Assembly: GCF_041601295.1 (NCBI RefSeq)
Contig: NZ_JBFIII010000101.1
Coordinates: forward strand, 1 to 9,822
DNA: 9,822 bases
From: Immundisolibacter sp.
GTDB taxonomy: Bacteria > Pseudomonadota > Gammaproteobacteria > Immundisolibacterales > Immundisolibacteraceae
Direction: 5' to 3'
Part shown: one piece after another, positions 1-5,809 of the stretch
How positions within the stretch are numbered: position 1 is the stretch's first letter
How the letters are laid out: each line of letters starts with the position of its first letter
Translations under genes and position numbers: made by a program
The notes under the pieces: model-generated
Databases searched by the model: none
What the model saw: only the letters and a program-made list of their open reading frames with translations
Told to the model about the DNA's origin: nothing

Positions 1-1
1 C

Positions 2-676
2 CAGCACCAGCACATGCGGGGCAACTGGAAGCTGTACGCCGAGAACCCGCGCGACGGCTATCACGCCAGCCTGCTGCACCTGTTCTTTGCGACGTTCGGG
101 TTATTTCGGGCCAGCCAGAAGGGCCAGCTACACATCACCGAAGACGGTCTGCACACCTGCTTTTACACCTACGTCGGCAAGGAAGACGAGGCGGCCCGCC
201 AGCAGGGCATGCAGGAAGCCGCCCACACCTACCAGGAAGGCACCTACAAGCTGGAAGACGGCAGCCTGCTAAAGGGCAGGATGGAGTGGGACGACGGCAT
301 CAACCTGGTGATCATCGACGTGTTCCCGATCATGATGATGCAGCAGATCGCCAACGTGCTGAACATCCGCCAGTTCGAGCCGCACGGCCCGGACGGCGTG
401 ACCGTGCACTACACCTTCTTCGGCTATGCGGACGAGGATCAGGAACTGACCGACATGCGCCTGAAGCAGATCAACCTGATCGGCCCGGCCGGGCTGGTGT
501 CGATGGAGGACGGCCTAGCCATCGAGATTGTGCAGCAGGGCATCGCCAGGGACGGCGGCACCGAGGCCATCATCGAGATGGGCGGGCGCAGCGTGGCCGC
601 CGATACCACCTTCATGGCCAGCGAAGACCCGGTGCGCGGGTTCTGGAACGGCTATCGGCGGTTGATGGATATGTGA
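2..676 (+). CDS. Ring-hydroxylating dioxygenase, large (alpha) subunit, 3' part
   Basis: This is the catalytic C-terminal part of a Rieske non-heme iron oxygenase. The frame is open to the window's left edge, so the N-terminal Rieske [2Fe-2S] domain lies outside and the ATG at 14 is internal. The stretch NWKLYAENPRDGYHASLLH carries the D-x-x-H-x4-H arrangement of the mononuclear iron site (in-window H17 and H22, counted from the ATG at 14), with the bridging Asp (D14) just before. A later GLVSMEDG segment probably supplies the carboxylate iron ligand. The family inserts both oxygen atoms of O2 into an aromatic ring, using electrons from a reductase and often a ferredoxin, in the cytoplasm. 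The sequence feel is closest to anthranilate/salicylate/terephthalate-type alpha subunits, but the substrate cannot be read from it. A beta subunit is not seen downstream; the next gene is convergent, 29 bases away. Family call is firm, subfamily is inference. Confidence 0.9.
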   Translation, partial: QHQHMRGNWKLYAENPRDGYHASLLHLFFATFGLFRASQKGQLHITEDGLHTCFYTYVGKEDEAARQQGMQEAAHTYQEGTYKLEDGSLLKGRMEWDDGINLVIIDVFPIMMMQQIANVLNIRQFEPHGPDGVTVHYTFFGYADEDQELTDMRLKQINLIGPAGLVSMEDGLAIEIVQQGIARDGGTEAIIEMGGRSVAADTTFMASEDPVRGFWNGYRRLMDM

Positions 677-705
677 TGCCGGGGCGGGACTGGCTGCCGA
701 CGACT

Positions 706-1521
706 TCAGTCGACCGGCAGTGCCTCGACCGGCTCCCGCCGCCGCAGGTCCGCAAGCACCTTCACGGCGCTGGGCATGGGCAGGCCGCCGGTCGCGTCCG
801 CCCGCAGCAACGGCGCCAGCGTGGTGCGCAGCACCGAGTACAGCCGCGGATGCTGTGCTTCCAGTTCCCCGAGCAAAGCCTTCATATGCTGGCGCTGGCG
901 GGTCGCGGAATCGCAGGTCGGACAGTTATCCGGGATTACCGGCAGCGGCGCGCTTTGCGCAAAGGCCGCCGCCTGCCGCTCACGGGCATAGACCAGCGGG
1001 CGAATCACGCGCAGGTCACCGTCGTCATTGGTGTACGCCGCCGGCATGGCGCGCAGCTTGCCGCCAAAAAACGCGTTCATCAGAAACGTCTCGGCCACGT
1101 CATCCAGATGATGCGCCAGCGCCAGGCTGTTGTAGCCATGCTCGCGAGCCAGGCCGTACAGCTTGCCGCGTCGCATGCGCGAGCAAAAGGCACACAGGGT
1201 TTGCCCCTTGAACGAACCCTTGGCCGCTCGCGCCAGGCTGTAGCTGGCCTGGACGTACGGCACGCCCAGACTCTCGACGTAAGCGGCCAGCGGGCTCGGG
1301 TCGTAGCCGGGCATCTGCGGGTCGATGTTGGCCGCGCCAATCTGGAAGCGCACCGGCGCGCGACCCTGGAAATGCAGCAGCACATGCAGCAGGGACAGGC
1401 TGTCCTTGCCACCGGACACGCCGACCAGGATGCGGTCGCCGTCGCGGATCAGGTCGAAGTCCCGGATCGCGTCGGCAGCGGCGGCAATCAGGCTGCGCGG
1501 AGGTTTGACGGCTGAATTCAT
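706..1521 (-). CDS. ttcA: TtcA-family tRNA 2-thiocytidine synthetase
   Basis: A PP-loop ATPase of the TtcA family, which adenylates C32 of certain tRNAs and replaces its oxygen with sulfur using a [4Fe-4S] cluster. Seen in the 271-residue product: the PP-loop SGGKDS at residues 36-41, the Cys pair CAFC (C110, C113) followed by SRMRRGKLY, the AHHLDDVAET segment near 136-145, and a second Cys pair CPTC (C200, C203). The cluster in known TtcA uses the first pair plus one later Cys. I chose the ATG at 1521 because family homology starts there; the frame stays open upstream to 1647, but that part crosses the likely promoter and overlaps the divergent VOC gene. Slightly shorter than the E. coli protein (311 residues), mostly at the ends. 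The gene is transcribed alone, divergent from the VOC gene and convergent with the oxygenase. Confidence 0.93.
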   Translation of the reverse strand: MNSAVKPPRSLIAAAADAIRDFDLIRDGDRILVGVSGGKDSLSLLHVLLHFQGRAPVRFQIGAANIDPQMPGYDPSPLAAYVESLGVPYVQASYSLARAAKGSFKGQTLCAFCSRMRRGKLYGLAREHGYNSLALAHHLDDVAETFLMNAFFGGKLRAMPAAYTNDDGDLRVIRPLVYARERQAAAFAQSAPLPVIPDNCPTCDSATRQRQHMKALLGELEAQHPRLYSVLRTTLAPLLRADATGGLPMPSAVKVLADLRRREPVEALPVD

Positions 1522-1555
1522 GACGAAATCGGGCTCGCGAGGGTTGCCGGCGGTG

Positions 1556-1595
1556 ATTGTCCCACAGCAACCACCGGTGTCCTGCGTGGGACAAT
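1556..1595. promoter_or_regulatory. Perfect 9-bp inverted repeat in the ttcA/VOC divergent promoter region
   Basis: ATTGTCCCA at 1556-1564 is matched exactly by TGGGACAAT at 1587-1595, with 22 bases between. Each arm, read outwards, ends in GACAAT, a plausible -10 hexamer: 1590-1595 would serve the VOC gene (ATG at 1625) and the complement of 1556-1561 would serve ttcA (ATG at 1521). No good -35 hexamer is seen for either at 16-18 bases. It may be a pair of mirrored promoters, a regulator operator, or both. The repeat is directly seen; the role is inference. Confidence 0.5.
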
Positions 1596-1624
1596 AGCGC
1601 CGATACCCGCCACCGAGACCCGCC

Positions 1625-1978
1625 ATGGCCATCAGCAAAGTCACCAACGTCTACTACGTGGTACCCGACATGGACGCCGCACTGGCCTTCTACCGCGACA
1701 CACTGGGCCTGGCAGTGAAGTTCCAGGACGGCGACAAGTGGACGCAGTTCGACGTCGGCGGCACCCAGGTGGCCATCGGAACTCCGGCGCCTGGACAGGT
1801 GGATCCGGGCCAGAACGCAACCGTGGTAATGCAGGTGGACGATCTGGCCGCCACGCGCGCGGGCCTGACCGCTCAGGGCATCGCCGTGAGCGAAGTCATC
1901 GGCATGGGCGGCCACGGCAGCTTTTTTACCTGCCGCGATCCGGCCGGCAACGTGGTGCAGTTCTTCGCCCGTAGCTGA
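1625..1978 (+). CDS. Small VOC (glyoxalase/bleomycin-resistance fold) protein
   Basis: A single-unit vicinal-oxygen-chelate protein of 117 residues, the usual size for one two-repeat domain. Seen: the first beta-alpha unit VYYVVPDMDAALAFYRDTLGL at 9-29, and the closing unit with GHGSFFTCRDPAGNVVQFF near 95-114, which is the classic DPxGN turn of the fold. The position that commonly provides a Glu metal ligand after DPxGN is Gln112, and the usual N-terminal metal His is replaced by aromatic residues (Y10/Y11). This protein may therefore bind no catalytic metal, or bind it differently, so glyoxalase I or dioxygenase activity should not be assumed. The start codon directly precedes the first beta strand. 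No strong Shine-Dalgarno is seen. It stands alone, divergent from ttcA. The fold is firm, the substrate unknown. Confidence 0.88.
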   Translation: MAISKVTNVYYVVPDMDAALAFYRDTLGLAVKFQDGDKWTQFDVGGTQVAIGTPAPGQVDPGQNATVVMQVDDLAATRAGLTAQGIAVSEVIGMGGHGSFFTCRDPAGNVVQFFARS

Positions 1979-2435
1979 CCGCCAGCCACGCTCCAGGGTC
2001 CGCCAGTCCTGGGGGCCTGAAAGTCAGTTTGGCCGGTGGCCGCGTACGGCAATGATCGCAAACGCCCGCGCGCTGCCAGTTCCCACACTGGCTATTAACG
2101 CGCTCGCGCCCAGCGACACCCTGAATGACCCGAGCGCCAAGGCCATGATCATCGGGTATGTCACCAGCGCCAGAGTCAGCACGCACCCGCCATTCAAGGC
2201 AAACTCGTCCTGTGGGCCTGGGTGGCGAGCGTTGACCCGGTCGCGGCGCGACCCCGGACAGCGCAAGCGTGTACCACTTAGCGGTCCGGGCTCCTGACGT
2301 GCCCACGAGTGCCTGTGACTGGCGCCGCCGCCCGCGGCCGGTACAATCGGCGGACGTGGCCTACCGAAGCTGTCTCCACCGGAGTCGCTGACTTCCCCCT
2401 ATCGGCGGCCCTGCCATGCCGTCAGGAAACTCACC
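1979..2435. other. Intergenic stretch before folE2; no convincing gene
   Basis: No recognisable gene lies between the VOC gene and folE2. A weak hairpin (CTCCAGG at 1991-1997 with CCTGGGG at 2008-2014, one G-U pair) could end VOC transcription but has no T-run. A minus-strand open frame from a TTG at 2266 to 2024 encodes 80 residues with a hydrophobic stretch followed by FRVSLGAS. This faintly recalls the first segment of small membrane proteins of the MAPEG type, so it may be a decayed gene, but the match is too weak to call. The last 90 or so bases are the probable folE2 promoter and leader. Confidence 0.4.
2342..2347 (+). promoter_or_regulatory. Candidate -10 element for folE2
   Basis: TACAAT matches the sigma-70 -10 consensus in five of six positions and lies at the change from GC-rich spacer to folE2 leader. 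The nearest -35-like hexamer (GTGACT, 2315-2320) is 21 bases away, which is too far for a standard promoter. The leader would be about 80 nt and ends in a good Shine-Dalgarno, AGGA at 2424-2427, eight bases before the ATG. No Zur-type palindrome is visible, although zinc control is known for some folE2 genes. Confidence 0.3.
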
Positions 2436-3242
2436 ATGAACAAGCCATCCGAGCCGGCCGTGCCGCAAATCGCTGATGTCCAGGCGTCACCGGACAGCCG
2501 CCGGCTGGACATCGACCGCGTCGGCATCAAGAGCATTCGCCACCCGGTACGCATCCTCTCGCGCAGCGGCACCGAACAGCACACGGTGGCCACCTTCAAC
2601 ATGTACGTGCATCTGCCGCATAACTTCAAGGGCACGCACATGTCCCGCTTCATCGAGATCCTGAACGGCCACGAGCGGGAGATTTCGCTGGGTACCTTCC
2701 GGGAGATGCTGCGCGAAATGTGCGAGCGGCTGGAGGCGCGCGCCGGCCATGTCGAGATGAGTTTCCCGTTTTTCGTCAACAAGGCGGCGCCGGTGACCGG
2801 CGTCAGCAGCCTGATGGATTACGAGGTCAGCTACATTGGTGAAATTGCCGGGGGCCAGGAGCAGCTCACCGCGCGTCTGGTGGTTCCAGTCACCAGCCTG
2901 TGCCCGTGTTCAAAGCAGATTTCCGACTACGGCGCCCACAATCAGCGTACGCACGTCACGCTGACGGCACACCTGCGCACACCCGTGTGGATAGAAGAGT
3001 TGATCGAACTGGTAGAGGCGCAGGCCTCGTGCGACCTGTACGGCCTGCTGAAACGGCCGGACGAGAAATATGTGACCGAGCGTGCCTACGACAACCCGAA
3101 ATTCGTCGAAGACCTGGTCAGAGACATCGCCGGCAGCCTCAATCGCGACGAACGCCTGGCCGGATACGTGGTGGAAGCGGAGAACTTCGAGTCCATCCAC
3201 AACCACTCAGCGTACGCGCTGATCGAAAAACCCGTCGCCTGA
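2436..3242 (+). CDS. folE2: GTP cyclohydrolase IB (FolE2)
   Basis: FolE2 converts GTP to 7,8-dihydroneopterin triphosphate plus formate in the cytoplasm. It is the metal-flexible alternative to FolE, and its product feeds tetrahydrofolate and queuosine synthesis. The 268-residue protein has the full family length. Seen: DRVGIKSIRHPVRI near 24-38, the VTSLCPCSK segment with C156 and C158 (the first Cys pair position of the metal site), GAHNQRTH with H168, and the C-terminal NFESIHNHSAYA that closes the active site. The start is supported by AGGA at 2424-2427. The gene is monocistronic here: 457 bases from the VOC gene upstream and convergent with the retropepsin gene 12 bases downstream. Whether a zinc-dependent folE also exists in this genome cannot be seen. 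Confidence 0.96.
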   Translation: MNKPSEPAVPQIADVQASPDSRRLDIDRVGIKSIRHPVRILSRSGTEQHTVATFNMYVHLPHNFKGTHMSRFIEILNGHEREISLGTFREMLREMCERLEARAGHVEMSFPFFVNKAAPVTGVSSLMDYEVSYIGEIAGGQEQLTARLVVPVTSLCPCSKQISDYGAHNQRTHVTLTAHLRTPVWIEELIELVEAQASCDLYGLLKRPDEKYVTERAYDNPKFVEDLVRDIAGSLNRDERLAGYVVEAENFESIHNHSAYALIEKPVA

Positions 3243-3254
3243 GCGCCAGCCAGC

Positions 3255-3896
3255 TCAATACTTGCGACGCAGTATCAGCGTGTCGTGCGCGTGCTCGATT
3301 TGTGTTCGGGACAAAAACGACATGCCCAGCAGCACCCGGCTCGGCTGCGGGCCGCTGATCACGACCGCCGCTACGTTAGGCAGCCTGATATTGCCAACGC
3401 TGACCTCGCTCAGAGTCACGGCGTAGGCTTCGGTGATGCCGCTGGCGGTTTCCACCAGACCCTTGTTACCGGCGCGGTAATCAATACCCAGCCGGCGGGC
3501 GGTACCGTCGTTGATAGCCACGGTGGTCGCACCCGTGTCGACCAGAAACTCCACCGTCTTGCCGTTAATGGCCCCGCTGGTCAGGTACATACCGCTTTGG
3601 TCGCGGTCGATGCGTACGTTGGGAACTCGGCCTGCCGGCAGCGCGCCGCCGGCGCGTCCGCCCAGCGGGTAGTCATGCACCTGGCCATCAATTTGCAGCT
3701 TGGCCGCGCCGGGTGTCAGTTGCAGCAGACGCACCCCTTCCGGGCTGGATTGCCCTACCTGCAACAAGCGACGCTGACCATCCACCTCCAACACCGCGGT
3801 TTTCCCCAGCACGGCCTGTAATTCAATCAGCGGCGCCGCAGCGACAGAGCTGACCCACAGGGCAGTGCCCAAAAACAGGAGCTGGCGGCGGGTCAT
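3255..3896 (-). CDS. Periplasmic retropepsin-like aspartic protease
   Basis: A clan AA (retropepsin-like, TIGR02281-type) protein of 213 residues. Residues 1-21 (MTRRQLLFLGTALW... to AAA) form a clear export signal, so it acts in the periplasm. Residues 22-79 form a small beta-rich domain (ELQAVLGKTAVLEVDGQRRLLQVGQ) resembling the GspC/PilP-like region known from secretion and pilus proteins. Residues 103-213 are the protease domain with FLVDTGATTVAI; the active-site motif DTGA is at 120-123, and VLLGMSFL near the end is the usual second conserved segment. Such proteins carry one Asp each and should act as dimers. The ATG at 3896 gives a compact signal peptide; an in-frame GTG at 3920 would add eight residues. 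Neither has a clear ribosome site. It follows yqeY on the same strand (45 bases, or 21 from the GTG), so it may be cotranscribed. Substrate unknown. Confidence 0.88.
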   Translation of the reverse strand: MTRRQLLFLGTALWVSSVAAAPLIELQAVLGKTAVLEVDGQRRLLQVGQSSPEGVRLLQLTPGAAKLQIDGQVHDYPLGGRAGGALPAGRVPNVRIDRDQSGMYLTSGAINGKTVEFLVDTGATTVAINDGTARRLGIDYRAGNKGLVETASGITEAYAVTLSEVSVGNIRLPNVAAVVISGPQPSRVLLGMSFLSRTQIEHAHDTLILRRKY

Positions 3897-3941
3897 GAAT
3901 CGATGGCGCGCATATGGCACCTTGACTGTGCGGCCTGAGCC

Positions 3942-4388
3942 TCAGCCGCCGAGCAGCGCTTTCACGCGTTGGCTCAGCTCAGCCATGTCGGCACGGCCCT
4001 GGACCTGCGGCTTCAGGTGCGCCATCACGCGGCCCATGTCGCGGACACCCGATGCACCGGTGGCGGCAATCGCCCCGGCAACCAGGCGATCGATTTCGGC
4101 CACTTCCAGCCCCGCCGGCATGTAGCCCTGCAAGAGGCCAAGCTCGAAGCGCTCCTTGTCGGCCAGGTCGTGACGATTGGCAGCGTCGAAGTGACTGATC
4201 GACTCGCGCCGCTGCTTGACCATCTTGTCCAGCACCGCCAGCACCTGGGCGTCGTCGAGCACGATGCGCTCGTCGATTTCACGTTGCTTGATGGCGGCAG
4301 TGATCAGGCGCAGCGTAACCAGGCGCTCCTTTTCGCGGGCGCGCATGGCGGCCTTGACGTCGTCGTCGAGGCGCTGCTTCACGGACAT
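3942..4388 (-). CDS. yqeY: YqeY/GatB-tail domain protein
   Basis: A 148-residue protein of the YqeY family, full length. Seen: the N-terminal helical part SVKQRLDDDVKAAMRAREKERLVTLRLI, then LLQGYMPAGLEVAEIDRLV and the C-terminal GASGVRDMGRVMAHLKPQVQGRADMAELSQRVKALL, the block shared with the tail domain of the amidotransferase subunit GatB. That domain in GatB helps recognise tRNA; the role of free-standing YqeY is not firmly established, though its frequent position next to rpsU suggests a link with translation. The ATG lies five bases after the rpsU stop codon, so the two genes are almost certainly one transcript and may be translationally coupled. In many gammaproteobacteria dnaG and rpoD follow at this point; here the retropepsin gene does. 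Confidence 0.94.
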   Translation of the reverse strand: MSVKQRLDDDVKAAMRAREKERLVTLRLITAAIKQREIDERIVLDDAQVLAVLDKMVKQRRESISHFDAANRHDLADKERFELGLLQGYMPAGLEVAEIDRLVAGAIAATGASGVRDMGRVMAHLKPQVQGRADMAELSQRVKALLGG

Positions 4389-4393
4389 GGCGT

Positions 4394-4624
4394 TCAGGTC
4401 AGGCGGGCACCGCGCGTGCGGCGTGCACCCCGGCCCGTGCGGGAGACTTTTTTCTGATGCCGCTTCACCGCCGCGGCGGCTTTGCGCTTGCGTTCCTGCG
4501 TCGGTTTCTCGTAAAACTCGCGCCGACGCGCCTCGGACAACACGCCCGCCTTCTCGCAGGTGCGCTTGAAGCGACGCAGGGCAACATCAAAGGGCTCGTT
4601 TTCGCGTAACTGAACGACCGGCAT
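4394..4624 (-). CDS. rpsU: 30S ribosomal protein S21
   Basis: S21 is a small basic protein of the 30S platform, near the anti-Shine-Dalgarno end of 16S rRNA, and helps initiation on natural mRNAs. The 76-residue product matches the family along its length: MPVVQLRENEPFDVALRRFKRTCEKAGVLSE, then RRREFYEKPTQERKRKAAAAVKRHQKK. The C-terminal tail (SRTGRGARRTRGARLT) is very Arg-rich and a few residues longer than the E. coli tail. A good ribosome site, GAGG, sits five bases before the ATG (complement of 4630-4633). Proposed promoter: -10 TAGAAT on the minus strand (4719-4714) with TTCGCC 17 bases upstream (4742-4737). It is the first gene of rpsU-yqeY(-retropepsin) and diverges from tsaD. Confidence 0.97.
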   Translation of the reverse strand: MPVVQLRENEPFDVALRRFKRTCEKAGVLSEARRREFYEKPTQERKRKAAAAVKRHQKKVSRTGRGARRTRGARLT

Positions 4625-4704
4625 GCATACCTCGTGTGCCGACTGTCATCGGCGAAATGAATCAACACCGGCCCGAAGCTGCTCCGGAAAAGCCAGGTGG
4701 CGAA

Positions 4705-4742
4705 AAGTGCTAGATTCTACCGGCACTTCTGCCTTCGGCGAA
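4705..4742. promoter_or_regulatory. Overlapping divergent promoters for rpsU and tsaD
   Basis: On the plus strand TGCTAGATT (4708-4716) is an extended -10 (TGn plus TAGATT) for tsaD, giving a leader of about 43 nt. On the minus strand TAGAAT (4719-4714) with TTCGCC (4742-4737, spacer 17) fits rpsU. The two -10 hexamers share three base pairs, so RNA polymerase could not open both at once. A 6-bp inverted repeat, AAGTGC (4705-4710) and GCACTT (4723-4728), brackets both. The motifs are seen; promoter activity is inference. Confidence 0.5.
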
Positions 4743-4766
4743 AGTCGTACACCGGTCGGACACACC

Positions 4767-5801
4767 ATGCTGGTTCTGGGCATAGAGACTTCCTGCGATG
4801 AAACCGGCCTGGCGCTCTACCACAGCGAGCGCGGCCTGTTGGCGGATGTGCTGCACAGCCAGGTGCCGCTGCACGCGCTTTACGGCGGCGTGGTTCCGGA
4901 GCTGGCCTCGCGCGATCATCTGCGACGCACAGTGCCCCTGCTGCGCGAATTGCTGCGCGAGGCTGGCATTGATATCGCTGAACTCGACGGCATTGCCTAC
5001 ACCGCCGGACCGGGCCTGATCGGCGCGTTGCTGGTTGGCAGCAGCATCGGTCGCAGCCTGGCTTTTGCGCAGGGCATTCCGGCGGTTGCCGTGCATCACA
5101 TGGAAGCGCACCTGCTGTCGCCGCTGCTGGACGCCACGCAGCCGCGGTTTCCGTTTCTGGCGCTATTGGTGTCCGGCGGTCACACGCTGCTGGTACGGGT
5201 GGATGGTCTGGGCGCTTATACGATTCTCGGGGAGTCAGTGGATGACGCGGCCGGTGAAGCCTTCGACAAAACCGCCAAGCTGCTTGGCCTGCCCTACCCC
5301 GGTGGCCCGGCGCTGGCGCGGCTGGCGCAGGACGGGCGCAGCGCGCGCTTTACCCTGCCCCGACCCATGACCGCAAAACCTGGCCTCGACTTCAGCTTCA
5401 GTGGCCTGAAGACGCAGGTGAGGTTGCTGATCGAGGCTCACCCACAGGAAGAACACCGCGCCGACATCGCCCGTGCCTTTGAGGATGCGGTGGTCGACAC
5501 ACTGCTGATCAAGTGCCGACGCGCGCTGGCCCAGACCGGCCTGCATACCCTGGTGGTGGCCGGCGGGGTGAGCGCCAATCAGCACCTGCGGGCGTCCCTG
5601 GCAGCTGCGGCGAATGCCGACGGCTTTGAGGTGCGCTATCCGGCTCCCCAGCTGTGCACGGATAACGGCGCCATGATTGCCTACGCCGGCTGCCTGCGGC
5701 TTATGGCCGGCGAGCGCGTCGGCCCGGATTGCGGCGCCCGCGCCCGCTGGCCACTGGCTGAATTGCCGGCGGTGCAATCCCGATCGGGCGGTTTGTTATA
5801 G
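4767..5801 (+). CDS. tsaD: tRNA N6-threonylcarbamoyladenosine synthase subunit TsaD
   Basis: TsaD transfers the threonylcarbamoyl group from TC-AMP to A37 of ANN-decoding tRNAs, working in the cytoplasm with TsaB and TsaE (and TsaC for the precursor). The 344-residue product is of normal length and begins with the hallmark LVLGIETSCDETG. Further motifs: metal-binding HHMEAH at 110-115, VSGGHT at 135-140, GESVDDAAGEAFDKTAKLLGLPYPGGP, FSFSGLKTQ, VAGGVSAN, and LCTDNGAMIAYAG with the late Asp ligand. The frame is open upstream to 4623, but that extension has no homology and runs through the promoter, so the ATG at 4767 is right. Ribosome site is weak. It is divergent from rpsU, a gene order common in gammaproteobacteria, and is followed by moaA after eight bases. 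Confidence 0.97.
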   Translation: MLVLGIETSCDETGLALYHSERGLLADVLHSQVPLHALYGGVVPELASRDHLRRTVPLLRELLREAGIDIAELDGIAYTAGPGLIGALLVGSSIGRSLAFAQGIPAVAVHHMEAHLLSPLLDATQPRFPFLALLVSGGHTLLVRVDGLGAYTILGESVDDAAGEAFDKTAKLLGLPYPGGPALARLAQDGRSARFTLPRPMTAKPGLDFSFSGLKTQVRLLIEAHPQEEHRADIARAFEDAVVDTLLIKCRRALAQTGLHTLVVAGGVSANQHLRASLAAAANADGFEVRYPAPQLCTDNGAMIAYAGCLRLMAGERVGPDCGARARWPLAELPAVQSRSGGLL

Positions 5802-5802
5802 T
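5794..5802 (+). promoter_or_regulatory. Extended -10 element at the tsaD stop, just before moaA
   Basis: TGTTATAGT is an extended -10 (TGn then TATAGT, five of six consensus positions) that contains the tsaD stop codon TAG. A start site about seven bases past the hexamer would fall at 5809-5810, on or next to the A of the moaA ATG. No Shine-Dalgarno is visible before moaA, which fits a leaderless transcript. No good -35 is seen, which extended -10 promoters can tolerate. Confidence 0.4.
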
Positions 5803-5809
5803 CGCCGCC

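Noticed and set aside
286..1515. Long plus-strand open frame of 409 codons across the oxygenase end and ttcA
   Set aside because: It is antisense to ttcA and out of frame with the oxygenase; the translation is Arg/Ala/Gln-rich without family features, as expected of shadow frames in GC-rich DNA.
1522..1647. N-terminal extension of ttcA
   Set aside because: It overlaps the start of the VOC gene and covers the inverted repeat; TtcA homology begins after the ATG at 1521.
2280..2435. Zur box or folate/preQ1-type riboswitch upstream of folE2
   Set aside because: No AT-rich palindrome like a Zur site and no recognisable riboswitch core were seen in the leader.
4623..4766. N-terminal extension of tsaD to 4623
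   Set aside because: The extension has no TsaD homology and would run through the divergent promoters. The conserved protein starts at the ATG at 4767.
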